Part shown: piece by piece, positions 1 through 8,664 of the stretch
How positions within the stretch are numbered: the first letter of the stretch is position 1
Layout: each line of letters opens with the position of its first letter
The notes under the pieces: model-generated
Seen by the model: only the letters and a program-made list of their open reading frames with translations
Told to the model about the DNA's origin: nothing
Databases searched by the model: none
Made by a program: the position numbers and the translations under genes
Source: Rhodovulum sp. 12E13
GTDB taxonomy: Bacteria; Pseudomonadota; Alphaproteobacteria; Rhodobacterales; Rhodobacteraceae
DNA length: 64,000 bases
Reading direction: 5' to 3'
Assembly (NCBI RefSeq): GCF_003340565.1
Contig: NZ_QPLK01000001.1
Location: 186,001-250,000 of the forward strand

Positions 1-401
1 ATCTCGTGGCCCCAGCGCACCGTGATCGGGCTGCGCATGCTTCCGAGCACTGCGCAGATCACCCGCATGTTCTGATCGTAGAGCCCCTCGGCGATCCCCT
101 GTTTCAGATACTCCGCCGTGTTGCGTTCGTCCCGCGACCACGTCCACGGCTCGATCGTGACCAGGAGCGCGCGGTCACGGTCCAGAGCGTACTGGTCGGC
201 ATCGACGAGGCTCGACAGCAGAAGGTCTTCCCACGGAAGGAAGAGGTGTTCGATCTCCACCTCGGGGTCGTCGCTGAAATCGCCGTAGGGGTCGTAGACA
301 CCGAACGGAACGTCGCCCGGCGGCGCGGCCGCGACGCCATTTGCCAGCACGAGTGCAACCGACGCTGCAGCGAGACTGGAGACGCGCAGTAGACTTGTCA
401 T
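1..401 (-). CDS. GH26-like glycoside hydrolase (beta-mannanase type), exported, C-terminus off the window
   Basis: The reading frame starts at ATG 401 and is still open at position 1, so only the first 133 residues are visible. Residues 1-25 look like a signal peptide (hydrophobic, ending ANGVAAA). The mature part shows the phrases FGVYDPYGDF, FLPWEDL, LVTIEPWTWS and, last, VRWGHE, which match the start of GH26 beta-mannanase and related glucanase barrels, where the catalytic acid sits in an H-E-M-N context. Its ATG overlaps the stop codon of the upstream glycosyltransferase (ATGA), so the two are translationally coupled. This suggests a hydrolase that trims or releases the polymer made by that synthase. 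Family assignment rests on a partial protein. Confidence 0.7.
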   Translation of the reverse strand, partial: MTSLLRVSSLAAASVALVLANGVAAAPPGDVPFGVYDPYGDFSDDPEVEIEHLFLPWEDLLLSSLVDADQYALDRDRALLVTIEPWTWSRDERNTAEYLKQGIAEGLYDQNMRVICAVLGSMRSPITVRWGHE

Positions 402-2242
402 GGTAACTCTCCATTCTGGGGGCGAACCCTGCCCCATTCCGACACGGGTCTCAGGTACACGTCGAACTGACCCTCGGCATTGCCGGCGCCCGCCACGCGA
501 TACCTGACATCGGTCACGCGCAGCACATTGGCGCCGGACGTGATGCCATGCAGCCCGTGGAGCGCCGCTTCCTTGCCGCCGAAGACGAGGAAGGCGGCGA
601 CCGCAACGGCGACCATCGCCTTGCCCGACATATGGGTGACGAATTCGGGCCAGTGATAGCGGTTTTCGCGGGCATGCATGATCACGATCAATCCCAATAT
701 GATAGTATATACCAGCGCGTTCATCAGCGCGAGCAGGTAGAAGCCTGCGGCATTCCGCACGCCATCGAAGTAGACGACCGCCACGAGGGAAGCGGTGGCG
801 AGAAGCGCGTAGGGCAGGATCACGCGCCACGGCAGCGGCGCGCGCTCGGTCGTGGCCTTCGGCGTGATCCGGAAATCGACGAACGTGCCGGTGAGAGCGT
901 CGCGCACCGCCGTGAGCACTCCGGCCAGAACCCACGGCCACTGGATGAACAGAAACAGCGCCTTTTCCCACGACAGGATGCGCGCATCGTGGGGACGGAA
1001 AAAGCCGTCGCGCCCGGCGACGAGCGCCACCCAGGTCAGGATCAGGGTCTGCGGCGCCGCGTGGAGCACGAAGTCGGGCCATGTCACGTTGGCGAAGGGC
1101 GTGTCGGTGGCGAGCGCAATGATGGGCATCAGGAACATCGCCACATGGGCAGAAGCGAGGATGGGATAGAAGAGCTGACAGAACAGGAACTGGAAGCGCA
1201 GGCGGGGCGGCAGCTTCCAGATGTATGCGCGCGTGTATTTCAACAGCAGGGTCACCAGACTGCGCGACCACTGGAACTCCTGCGTCGCCATGTCGGCAAT
1301 CGTCGCGGGCCCGTCGCCCACGGCGATCGCATCCATGGCATGCACCCCGCGCCATCCGGCGGCCGCCATCATCATCGTGGTGGAATGATCCTCGGCAAGT
1401 TCCGGGCCGAGGCCGCCCGCCTCCCTGAGAGCCTTGGTGCGGACCGCATAATGCGAGCCGATGCAGATCGATGCGCCGCCGCTGGTATATCCGCTCTGGA
1501 AGATCCCGTGGAACAACGCCTCGGTGTGCATCCGGGTGCGTGCGGCCCAGCTCCGGTCCGCGTTCGCCGCGCAGATGCTGGGGGCGCTCACATATCCCAC
1601 GGCAGGGTCGGCGAACGGCCGGAGCATCTCGCGCAGGTAGCCCGGCCGGGGCACGTGGTCGGCATCGAGCTGCGAGACGAAGTCGTAGGTGTCGTAGCCG
1701 TAATGGTCGTAGAAATAGGCGAGGTTGCCCTCCTTGCAGCGGGTCCGCCGGGGCCATGTCTTGCGGTGATAGTCCGGGCGGCCCCTGCGGGTGGAGACGC
1801 GAACGCCGTGCGCGGCGCACCAGTCCAGCACCTCGGGCGACGGGTCTTCGTCGGCAAGCCAGGTGTCATGGGGCACGTCCTGGGCGAGCATGCCCTCGAG
1901 CGTGCGCTTCACAACGCTGAAAGGCTCCGACGGCGCCTTGGTGACGACCATCGCCACCCGCCCCTGCGGCATGTCCTCTGGCCGGGTCGCGGCCCGCTGC
2001 GCGCGCATGAAGAAATAGAAGAAGTACCAGACCAGAAAGTGCAGCCACACAAGCACGAGCGTGACGACCGCATAGCGCCCGATGCCGAGCACGTGCTCGG
2101 GTTGCAGCCACCAGACCCAGAAGTAGGCCCCGGCGCACAGGGCGAGGCCCACCGCGACCGCGTATTTCCGGCGCTGTCGCCGGGTCATCGCGTGGTCGAG
2201 ATAGGCGGTCCGGCCGGGCACCGTATCAGGCGATGGAGGCAT
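398..2242 (-). CDS. Membrane glycosyltransferase family 2 (cellulose-synthase-like)
   Basis: A processive GT2 synthase of 614 residues in the inner membrane. N-terminal membrane spans lie at about 28-48 and 55-78, the cytosolic GT domain at about 90-340, and further spans follow to about 565. Catalytic landmarks: ADED near 130-133, the DxD motif in QLDADHV near 191-197, AED at 283-285, and Q-E-F-Q-W at 321-325 in place of the classical QxxRW. I chose ATG 2242 because AGGAGG precedes it closely; a further ATG at 2188 has no ribosome site. The start lies inside the end of galE (17 bp overlap), and the stop overlaps the start of the GH26-like gene. No PilZ domain or BcsB partner is visible, so the polymer is unknown. 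Confidence 0.85.
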   Translation of the reverse strand: MPPSPDTVPGRTAYLDHAMTRRQRRKYAVAVGLALCAGAYFWVWWLQPEHVLGIGRYAVVTLVLVWLHFLVWYFFYFFMRAQRAATRPEDMPQGRVAMVVTKAPSEPFSVVKRTLEGMLAQDVPHDTWLADEDPSPEVLDWCAAHGVRVSTRRGRPDYHRKTWPRRTRCKEGNLAYFYDHYGYDTYDFVSQLDADHVPRPGYLREMLRPFADPAVGYVSAPSICAANADRSWAARTRMHTEALFHGIFQSGYTSGGASICIGSHYAVRTKALREAGGLGPELAEDHSTTMMMAAAGWRGVHAMDAIAVGDGPATIADMATQEFQWSRSLVTLLLKYTRAYIWKLPPRLRFQFLFCQLFYPILASAHVAMFLMPIIALATDTPFANVTWPDFVLHAAPQTLILTWVALVAGRDGFFRPHDARILSWEKALFLFIQWPWVLAGVLTAVRDALTGTFVDFRITPKATTERAPLPWRVILPYALLATASLVAVVYFDGVRNAAGFYLLALMNALVYTIILGLIVIMHARENRYHWPEFVTHMSGKAMVAVAVAAFLVFGGKEAALHGLHGITSGANVLRVTDVRYRVAGAGNAEGQFDVYLRPVSEWGRVRPQNGELP

Positions 2243-3224
2243 TCGCCTCCTGGCTCTCCAAGGCGCGTGCGGCCGTGCGAACGATCGTGGTGATGTCGGA
2301 GTGCCGGCACTCGAAGCCGAGAACCGCGCGCGCCCGCGCGGGATCGGCCACGAGCATGGCGGGGTCGCCCGGTCGGCGGGGGGCGAGCTCGCGCCGGACA
2401 GCCCGCCCGGTATGCCGCTCGACCGCCTCGATGATCTGCAGCACCGAGTATCCCGTGCCCGATCCGAGGTTGAGCGCCAGCGTCGGCCGGTCAGCCAGCG
2501 CGTCGAGCGCGGCGACATGGCCGTGCGCGAGGTCGGTCACGTGGATGTAGTCGCGGATGCAGGTGCCGTCCGGCGTCTCGTAGTCGCTGCCGAACACGCG
2601 CAACGCCGGCCCGCCAAGGGCGGCCCGCACGGCGAGGGGAAGCAGATGCGTCTCGGGGTCGTGCCGCTCGGCCAGCTCTCCGTCGGGGTCTGCGCCGGCC
2701 GCGTTGAAGTAGCGCAGCAGCGCGTAGGAAATGCCATGCTGGCGGGCGACATCCGCAAGCATCTGCTCGCCCATCACCTTGGTGCGGCCGTAGGGGTTGA
2801 TCGGGCTCTGCGGCGTGGCCTCGTCGATCGGAACGGTCGCGGGCACGCCGTAGGTCGCGCAGCTGCTCGAGAACACGAAGCGCGTCACGCCGGCCGCGAC
2901 GCAGGCCTTGAGCAGGCTCAGCATTCCGCCCACGTTGTTGTCGTAATAGGCATCCGGGCGCTCGACGGATTCGCCCACATAGGCCGATGCCGCAAAGTGC
3001 AGCACGGCGCTGGCCTCGAACCGGGAGATCGCGTCGGCGACGTGCTCGGTGTCGCGCATGTCGACCTTCTCGAACGGCCCCCACCTGACCGCATCGCGGT
3101 GGCCGGTCGACAGGTTGTCGAGGGTCACCGGCGTCCAGCCCGCCGCGTCGAGGGCCTTGCAGGCATGGCTGCCGATGAATCCCGCCCCGCCGGTGACGAT
3201 CACCGCGCCGCGACGATCGCTCAT
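2226..3224 (-). CDS. galE: UDP-glucose 4-epimerase
   Basis: A 332-residue extended short-chain dehydrogenase/reductase that interconverts UDP-glucose and UDP-galactose in the cytosol using bound NAD. The Rossmann motif GGAGFIGSH is at 12-20, the serine region SSSCATYG at about 120-126, and the catalytic Y145xxxK149 in NPYGRTK. C-terminal phrases [12 protein letters not shown] and [11 protein letters not shown] are typical of GalE. The ATG overlaps the stop of the upstream decarboxylase gene (ATGA), and its own tail overlaps the glycosyltransferase start, so it is the middle gene of a tightly coupled sugar-nucleotide/polymer operon. Some members of the family accept N-acetylated or uronic substrates, which the sequence does not resolve. 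Confidence 0.9.
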   Translation of the reverse strand: MSDRRGAVIVTGGAGFIGSHACKALDAAGWTPVTLDNLSTGHRDAVRWGPFEKVDMRDTEHVADAISRFEASAVLHFAASAYVGESVERPDAYYDNNVGGMLSLLKACVAAGVTRFVFSSSCATYGVPATVPIDEATPQSPINPYGRTKVMGEQMLADVARQHGISYALLRYFNAAGADPDGELAERHDPETHLLPLAVRAALGGPALRVFGSDYETPDGTCIRDYIHVTDLAHGHVAALDALADRPTLALNLGSGTGYSVLQIIEAVERHTGRAVRRELAPRRPGDPAMLVADPARARAVLGFECRHSDITTIVRTAARALESQEANASIA

Positions 3225-4237
3225 CTCGCCAGCTCCACGCGGTCAAGCGCATCGGCGAAGTAGGCTATGGTGCGGTCCAGCCCTTCGTCGAGCGGCACTT
3301 TCGGCTGCCATCCGGTCAGACGACCGACAAGGCCGATATCTGGCCGGCGCTGACGCGGGTCGTCGACCGGCAGATCGCAGAACCGCAAGCGGCTCGGGCT
3401 GTCGATCCGCTCGAGCACCTTGTCGGCGAGTTCCAGAATGGTGAACTCGCCGGGGTTTCCCACGTTCACCGGCGGCACGACGTGATCGGGCAGCGCCATC
3501 ACCGCCTGGATGCCGTCGAGCAGATCGTCGACATAGCAGAACGACCGGGTCTGGCGACCGCTGCCATAGACGGTCAGATCCTCGCCGCGCAGGGCCTGGC
3601 AGATGAAATTGGTGACGACGCGCCCGTCGTCCCAGGCCATGCGCGGGCCGTAGGTATTGAAGATGCGCACGGTGCGCGTGCTCACGCCACGTCGGTCGGC
3701 GTAATCGTGGACCAGCGTTTCGGCGGCGCGCTTGCCTTCGTCGTAGCAGGAGCGCGGACCGACCGTGTTGACCGCGCCGCGATAGGTCTCGGGCTGCGGC
3801 GAGATATCCGGGTCGCCGTACACCTCGGATGTCGAGGCCTGCAGAACGACGGCGCCGGTTCGCTCAGCCAGATCGAGGGCGTTCATCGCGCCCAGCACGG
3901 ATGTCCGTAACGTGTGGATGGGATCGGCCCGGTATTTCGGCGGTGAGGCCGGGCAGGCGAAATTGTAGATCTCGTCGATCCGGCCCGTGATCGGCAGCGG
4001 ATCGCACACGTCATGCTCGATGAAGGTGAAACCCGGCCGATCAAGCAGATGGAGAATATTCGCCATTCGCCCGGTGTCGAGGTTGTCGATACAGATGACG
4101 ACCGCCCCGCCCTCCGAAAGCCTGTCGCAGAGATGCGAGCCGAGAAAACCGGCACCTCCGGTAACCACCGCAATCTTGCGCCCCTCCGTCGAAGAGGACA
4201 CCTGCGAACTTTCGTTCGCCAAATCTCTATCTTGCAT
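3221..4237 (-). CDS. NAD-dependent UDP-glucuronate decarboxylase-like epimerase (UDP-xylose synthase type)
   Basis: A 338-residue extended SDR enzyme. The NAD-binding motif GGAGFLGSH is at 27-35, the catalytic pair is Y165/K169 in SCYDEGKR, and the UXS signatures [37 protein letters not shown] and [11 protein letters not shown] are all present. These are characteristic of UDP-glucuronate decarboxylase, which gives UDP-xylose. An in-frame ATG lies much further upstream, but the extra 138 residues are low-quality sequence; I start at ATG 4237 ([10 protein letters not shown]), which gives the family's normal length. It is the first gene of the operon with galE, the GT2 synthase and the GH26-like gene, implying a pentose or uronate-derived building block in the polymer. 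Confidence 0.85.
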   Translation of the reverse strand: MQDRDLANESSQVSSSTEGRKIAVVTGGAGFLGSHLCDRLSEGGAVVICIDNLDTGRMANILHLLDRPGFTFIEHDVCDPLPITGRIDEIYNFACPASPPKYRADPIHTLRTSVLGAMNALDLAERTGAVVLQASTSEVYGDPDISPQPETYRGAVNTVGPRSCYDEGKRAAETLVHDYADRRGVSTRTVRIFNTYGPRMAWDDGRVVTNFICQALRGEDLTVYGSGRQTRSFCYVDDLLDGIQAVMALPDHVVPPVNVGNPGEFTILELADKVLERIDSPSRLRFCDLPVDDPRQRRPDIGLVGRLTGWQPKVPLDEGLDRTIAYFADALDRVELAR

Positions 4238-4588
4238 GTTGCATCCCACGCTGTGCGACCGCCGTGAGCGTCCTTCGCCGGTATGACGGCTCGCGCCGGC
4301 TAACCGACGGCTCATCACTCCAGCCAAGATGTGCCGCATCGTGCGCGCGGCCCCCGCTTGCGCCGGTCCCCCCGCGCAGAACGTTGCTATACAATAGCAT
4401 CTTGTCAAGGCTGGCCGGCCGGGGCGCTTGACGGTGGGCATAATTTGCCGCAGCGGCCGCAACCCTCCACAGTTCGCTTCGAGCGTGAGATTGTATATCA
4501 TGATTGGTGTGGAGTGTGCCGGCATCTGACCGTCCGGGAGCGAGCCGGGCCAGATCGGCGAAGCCTGAGTTGGAAGGAGAGGGACGAC
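4238..4588. other. Divergent intergenic region between the glycan operon and a small exported protein
   Basis: This 351 bp spacer must carry both divergent promoters. It is locally AT-rich around 4385-4408 and 4491-4500 within an otherwise GC-rich background. On the minus strand a TTGACA hexamer (4408 to 4403) lies beside a 6-bp inverted repeat at 4385-4399, but no convincing -10 box follows at standard spacing. On the plus strand TATATC at 4494-4499 is a weak -10 candidate. I see no gene. Confidence 0.5.
4385..4399. promoter_or_regulatory. Inverted repeat TGCTAT-ACA-ATAGCA, possible operator
   Basis: Two perfect 6-bp arms separated by three bases, in a locally AT-rich stretch 148-162 bp upstream of the UDP-glucuronate decarboxylase-like start and next to a minus-strand TTGACA. 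The position suits an operator for the glycan operon. The binding protein is unknown and the arms are short, so chance cannot be excluded. Confidence 0.3.
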
Positions 4589-4870
4589 ATGTCCGGGATC
4601 GTGCGAGTCATTCTCTGCAGCACCGCGATTGCAGCTGCATCTTTCGCCCAAGTTGGAACGGCAGCGGCGCAGGCCGGCGAAAACGGCCAGCGAGTCCCGC
4701 TGATGATGCCCCCCGAATACGTGCCGTGTGGCGAGGTTCCTCAGGAACTCGCCGAGGTTGACGCGCGGCTTCGCGCCATGGGGCGGACGGGTCGGACCAA
4801 GGAACAGCAGTTCTGGCTGAATCGGCAGGAAAGGCTGATCAACCGCGCCTACACCTGCCAGGAGGAGTAA
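4589..4870 (+). CDS. Small exported protein, unknown function
   Basis: A 93-residue protein whose first 27 residues form a clear signal peptide (hydrophobic core [13 protein letters not shown], cleavage after TAAAQ). The mature part of about 66 residues holds two cysteines (VPCGEVP and YTCQEE at the very end), which could form one disulfide in the periplasm, and a charged helical middle ([15 protein letters not shown]). ATG 4589 is preceded by GGAAGGAGA at good distance; the longer in-frame start at 4331 adds non-protein-like sequence. It is transcribed divergently from the glycan operon. I do not recognise a family. Confidence 0.7.
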   Translation: MSGIVRVILCSTAIAAASFAQVGTAAAQAGENGQRVPLMMPPEYVPCGEVPQELAEVDARLRAMGRTGRTKEQQFWLNRQERLINRAYTCQEE

Positions 4871-5002
4871 GCGCTAGGGGCGGGGCCCCCAGGCCGCGGC
4901 CCTCTGAGGCCGGGGCAGGTGTGCAGCACCCGCAGGTGCAGCGTGAGGCATCCCGCCCCCCGGCGCCGGACGTCACCGATGCCGGGCGGCCGTGGTTCGC
5001 TC

Positions 5003-5422
5003 TCAATCGTTGGGCGATGTCGGGCCACCCTGCGTCCAGCGGCTCGACGCATCGCGGATCGCATCGGTGAGGAGGCTGAGATCGCGGTCTGAGCGGGCGG
5101 GGATGCCGCAGACGATGAACAGCGACATGGCGTTCTCGACGCTGTTGACGGCGACCGCCTCCGATGCGCCGGGCTCGACATCCGACCGCGTGAGCCACCA
5201 CTGCCCCGTGCTGTCGTCTCGGGCCAGCCACCGATCGTCGGGATTCTGGCCCTGCGCCTCCGCCTCGGTGGCCATCAGGGTGGAGCAATTGGGCCGCGCG
5301 CCTGCCACCGACGACATCGCGTAAAGCGCGCCGGCATCGAGATCGGTCAACTGGCTCTCCTGGCCGGAGGCGAGGGTGGGCGCGAGAACGGCGACCGCGC
5401 CGACGGAAAGAAGACGCTTCAT
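5003..5422 (-). CDS. Small exported protein, unknown function
   Basis: A 139-residue protein with an N-terminal signal peptide (MKRLLSVGAVAVLAPTLASG) and two cysteines, in RPNCSTLM and FIVCGIPA, that may pair. The body is hydrophilic with a tryptophan-rich segment (GQWWLTR). ATG 5422 has AAGGGG upstream at good spacing; the longer frame from 5545 has no signal sequence at its start. It is convergent with the small exported protein at 4589-4870; the 132 bp between them are GC-rich with hairpin potential. No family recognised. Confidence 0.65.
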   Translation of the reverse strand: MKRLLSVGAVAVLAPTLASGQESQLTDLDAGALYAMSSVAGARPNCSTLMATEAEAQGQNPDDRWLARDDSTGQWWLTRSDVEPGASEAVAVNSVENAMSLFIVCGIPARSDRDLSLLTDAIRDASSRWTQGGPTSPND

Positions 5423-5532
5423 ATGGCTTACCCCTTGCTGGCCCCCGATCGTCCGAGAGGCTGCACGCCACGATAGGAGAAACGGCATAACGTCGCAATG
5501 CCGGCGCCCCCCGTCGGGCAACGCGTCGTCGC

Positions 5533-7782
5533 TCACGCGCCCCACATCAGGCTGTCGGCGGCAACGCCGTGCAGGAGGCCGCTTCCTTCCAGCGCCAGCC
5601 AGTCGACCGGCTCCGGGGCATGCGCGGTCTCGCTGTCCTGCGAGGTATCCTCCTGCAGGAACCCCCAGCCGCCGTCGGCCGAGAGACCGTCGATGCGCAG
5701 CCCGGTCGGATCGTGGTCCTGCCGCCCCGAGATGCCGGCGAGCAGGACCGGCGAGGCGATGAAATCCTTCTCGAACCAGATCGTGTCGCCCGACGAATCG
5801 AGCGCGAACCCGATGTCGGACGTCTCGAAAACCAGGGCGCCCGACATTGTTTCAACCGAGCCGTCGGCACGCTCGACCGCGAGCCAGCCGATCTCCTCGG
5901 CGACATGCTTGCCGGGGTTGAGCCTTTCTTCCTCTTCCATCACCAGCGAAAAGCCCTGCGTGCCAGGGCCTTCCGCGCGGGTCCAGATCATGTCGCCGCC
6001 GTTCGACGTCTGATCCGTCGTGAAGATCGCCGGACGCTCGCGGAACGCATGGTCGAATTCGATGGGCGTCGTCCCCTCCGAGGACAGGATGTTTGTCGTC
6101 GTGATGCCGGCCTGCAGCGCGAGGCCGCCCTCGGCGATCCAGCTCCCGCTCTCGACGACGATCCAGCTCACCGTCTCGGGGACATGGTATCCGTCGAGAT
6201 GGTTCGGCTCGTCGAGGTAGATCGAGAAACGGTCTGATCCGACATCCTCGACCCGGACGGAGACCGGTTGACCGCCGTTGACGCTGTTGACGGTGGCGAT
6301 GACCACGGGCGCCTCGAAGGCATGGTCGAGCTGCACGGTCAGAGGCTTGTGGTCGAGCTCGACGGTGCCGTACTGGGCGACGGTCGCCGCCTGCTGGAAT
6401 GACGGCGCGCCACTGTCGGCCGCCGTCGGGCTGCCGTCGGTTCCACTGCCGTGGGCACCGGCAGGTCCGCCGTCATCACCCGTGTCGTCCGGCTCGTCGC
6501 CGGGGCTGCCGTCGGTGCTGCCGCCGCCGCTCGGCTCGTCCTCCTCCTCCGGCTCCGCAAGGCTGTCGGCCTCGTCGGAGCCGACGAGAACTGCGGGCGC
6601 AGCGACGTCGGCGAAGGCCAGGCCCACTTCGCTGAGGGCCCCGTCGTCGTGCACGAGGTTGGCGCCAATGCTCCATTGATCGAGATTGTCGTACAGGCCG
6701 AACCAGGCATGGCGCTCGACGAAATCCAGCCCGTCCATCATTTCCGCGCCCTCGCGGAAGAAGCGCGCATTGTCGGCATGGGTGAACTTGTCGAGATCGA
6801 ACCAGTCGGCCAATGCCCACTCGGTCACCCATATGGGCAACCCATACTGGGCGTGGACCTCCTCGAGGAAGGTCTCGAAGGCAGCGACGTCTCCGTTGTC
6901 GGAATAGTAATGCACCGCGATGAAATCGACGCGGTATCCCGCGGCATCCGCGCCCTCCATGAAACGGCCGAGCCAAGAGTCTTCGCCGAGAACCTCGTAT
7001 TGCGTCGGAGACGGCGAGCCGAGTCGCGCGCCCGTCGTCATCAGCTCGGGCCAGAGCGCCAGAGCCTCATCGACGGTCATGTCGGACTGATCGACGTGGT
7101 CGGGCTCGTTGAATCCGAGAATGGTATCGACGCCCGTCAGGCGCTCGATCGTCTCGGGGGTAACGTCGGCCCCGCTCCAGACCATGTGCACGAAGTCCGC
7201 CTCGGCCCCCCACGTGACCGCCGGATCGAGGCCGCCATTGGTCAGAACCTCCGTCGATCCGTCCGACAGGCTGACATCGCCGATCTCGACCGCCCCGCTT
7301 TCCCCCCACAGCAGGACGCGTGCCGTCACGGCGCCGTCCGGCGCGACGGCGCCGCGCAGCGAGGCGGTGCCCGCCTCGCCCACAAGCGGCAGCCAGTGTG
7401 TGTCAATCGTCTGTCCGGAACCGTCGAGAAAGTGCATCATCGCCCCGGCGCGGGCCTCCGCCCCGGCATCGATCTCGACCGACAGGGTATAGGCCGCGCC
7501 CGCCTGCACCGCAGCATCCTGGAACAGCCATGCATCCGCGCTGTCGCCGAGGAGCACGCCATGCGCGCCCGCGGTTTCGAGCAGCTCGATGTCGGTGCCC
7601 AACGTCCATCCGTCGAGCGCGGGAGCGGAAGCAGTGACATCGGAGGGCGCATTCGGCCCCCAGACGTAATACCAGTTGGCTCCGAGGGCGCCGAGATCGT
7701 GGTAGAGCCTGTCTGTCCCGAAACTGGACCACGCGCCGAGCCCCACCTTCGCGGGGTGTGCGAGCAGCATATGCTCCGCCAT
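5533..7782 (-). CDS. GH128-type endo-beta-1,3-glucanase with inserted carbohydrate-binding module and C-terminal lectin-like repeats
   Basis: A 749-residue modular glycan hydrolase. The catalytic core begins at 11 (KVGLGAWSS, GANWYYVWGP), is interrupted at about 53-188 by a beta-rich module resembling a CenC/CBM4-type domain (WTLGTD ... LTNGGLDPAVTWG), and resumes at about 195. The acid/base E226 is in LGFNEPD and the nucleophile E321 in WVTEWA. An acidic Gly/Ser/Asp linker at about 405-465 leads to repeated lectin-like units (PVVIATVNS ... WIVVESG) to the end. ATG 7782 follows GAGGAGAGAAG. There is no N-terminal signal peptide, so export, if any, must use another route such as type I secretion. 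Together with the nearby synthase it suggests beta-glucan turnover. Confidence 0.8.
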   Translation of the reverse strand: MAEHMLLAHPAKVGLGAWSSFGTDRLYHDLGALGANWYYVWGPNAPSDVTASAPALDGWTLGTDIELLETAGAHGVLLGDSADAWLFQDAAVQAGAAYTLSVEIDAGAEARAGAMMHFLDGSGQTIDTHWLPLVGEAGTASLRGAVAPDGAVTARVLLWGESGAVEIGDVSLSDGSTEVLTNGGLDPAVTWGAEADFVHMVWSGADVTPETIERLTGVDTILGFNEPDHVDQSDMTVDEALALWPELMTTGARLGSPSPTQYEVLGEDSWLGRFMEGADAAGYRVDFIAVHYYSDNGDVAAFETFLEEVHAQYGLPIWVTEWALADWFDLDKFTHADNARFFREGAEMMDGLDFVERHAWFGLYDNLDQWSIGANLVHDDGALSEVGLAFADVAAPAVLVGSDEADSLAEPEEEDEPSGGGSTDGSPGDEPDDTGDDGGPAGAHGSGTDGSPTAADSGAPSFQQAATVAQYGTVELDHKPLTVQLDHAFEAPVVIATVNSVNGGQPVSVRVEDVGSDRFSIYLDEPNHLDGYHVPETVSWIVVESGSWIAEGGLALQAGITTTNILSSEGTTPIEFDHAFRERPAIFTTDQTSNGGDMIWTRAEGPGTQGFSLVMEEEERLNPGKHVAEEIGWLAVERADGSVETMSGALVFETSDIGFALDSSGDTIWFEKDFIASPVLLAGISGRQDHDPTGLRIDGLSADGGWGFLQEDTSQDSETAHAPEPVDWLALEGSGLLHGVAADSLMWGA

Positions 7783-8412
7783 CTTCTCTCCTCGACTTGC
7801 CTCGGCGCCCAGCGCGGGGCCCGCCGTCGGTCTTCTGCGGACCATCGCGGAGCGGGCTTAACGATGGATTACGGCGGAATGCGGACGATTTCGTGGCCCG
7901 TGGTGACTGCAGCCCAAGATCTGTGAAACACTGTGATCCCTCTGCGTCACCTTGGCGCAGCTTGGCGTCGCTCGGCCCCGGCCCATGGGTGTCTTTCGCG
8001 GATCGGCGCCGTGGGGTCGTCATCCGGAGCGCGCGGCTTCGGCGATGGTAACCGTTCCCTTTCCGACGGACCGTGCGACCGGGGTTTTGCGAGGCGCGCA
8101 GCGCCCCGGTCCGCGCGCTGGCGTTCGCGGCCGCAGCGGGCCGGCGCGCGTGCCAGGCGCCTTCGGCTTGCGTGCGCCGCGCAAGTGGCGCGACGGTCGC
8201 GCCTCAGCGCGCCGTTCCGCGCACCGTGCCGCCCGGCACCGCCGTGGACTTCTTCGGGGGATCCCGGCTCATCGTTTGGTTGTGCGGCCGATCGCACATC
8301 CCGCGTGGCCTGACCAGGGCCTCTCAGCCGGCCCGCGGGCTTGCCCTGTCCGCCTCGGATGATCGCCCGGTCTGCGTGTCGGCCGGGGGGGCCAGTATTC
8401 CCCGCCGTGTCT
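7783..8412. other. 630 bp gap without a convincing gene
   Basis: This region lies between the start of the GH128-type gene and the end of the acyl carrier protein gene. Open frames in it are short or have unnatural composition. A 20-codon ORF from ATG 7864 has only a weak ribosome site. No RNA gene, repeat or clear terminator was recognised. The base composition becomes more GC-rich from about 8060 onward. Confidence 0.4.
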
Positions 8413-8664
8413 TCATGTGGTGTCGAGGCAGCGCGACAGGTAGGCGACGGCCCGGGCCGGCGTGGCGATCTCGCGATACTCGGCCTCGGGGATGGCGACG
8501 CCGAGCCGCTCGTGCAGCCGGGCGACGAGGTTGAGCACGTCCATCGAGTCGAGCCCGAGGTCATCCTGGATGTGGTCGGTGTCCGCCACCGTGGCGGGGT
8601 CGATGTCGGGGGCGACCTGGGCGATCTCGGCCACGAAGGCGGCTCTCAGCTCTGGCGGGGTCAT
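8413..8664 (-). CDS. Acyl carrier protein linked to a 2-oxoacid dehydrogenase
   Basis: An 83-residue stand-alone acyl carrier protein. The phosphopantetheine attachment site is the serine of DLGLDSMDVLNLV in the centre, with the expected helix-rich, acidic surroundings (IQDDLGLDS) and a conserved C-terminal helix (IATPARAVAYL). ATG 8664 overlaps the stop of the E2 gene (ATGA), so both are made together. It is clearly not next to fatty-acid synthesis genes; its partner must be the E1-E2 complex or the acyl-CoA synthetase of the same operon. By analogy with secondary-metabolite cassettes in which a pyruvate-dehydrogenase-like pair loads a two-carbon unit on an ACP, it may receive the acyl group directly from E2. 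That is inference. Confidence 0.85.
   Translation of the reverse strand: MTPPELRAAFVAEIAQVAPDIDPATVADTDHIQDDLGLDSMDVLNLVARLHERLGVAIPEAEYREIATPARAVAYLSRCLDTT

Noticed and set aside
6-392. Plus-strand ORF at the left edge
   Set aside because: It is antisense to the GH26-like reading frame, which has a signal peptide, family motifs and a coupled start.
7864-7926. 20-codon ORF starting MDYGGMRT upstream of the GH128-type gene
   Set aside because: Weak ribosome site, no partner gene, and length that arises often by chance.
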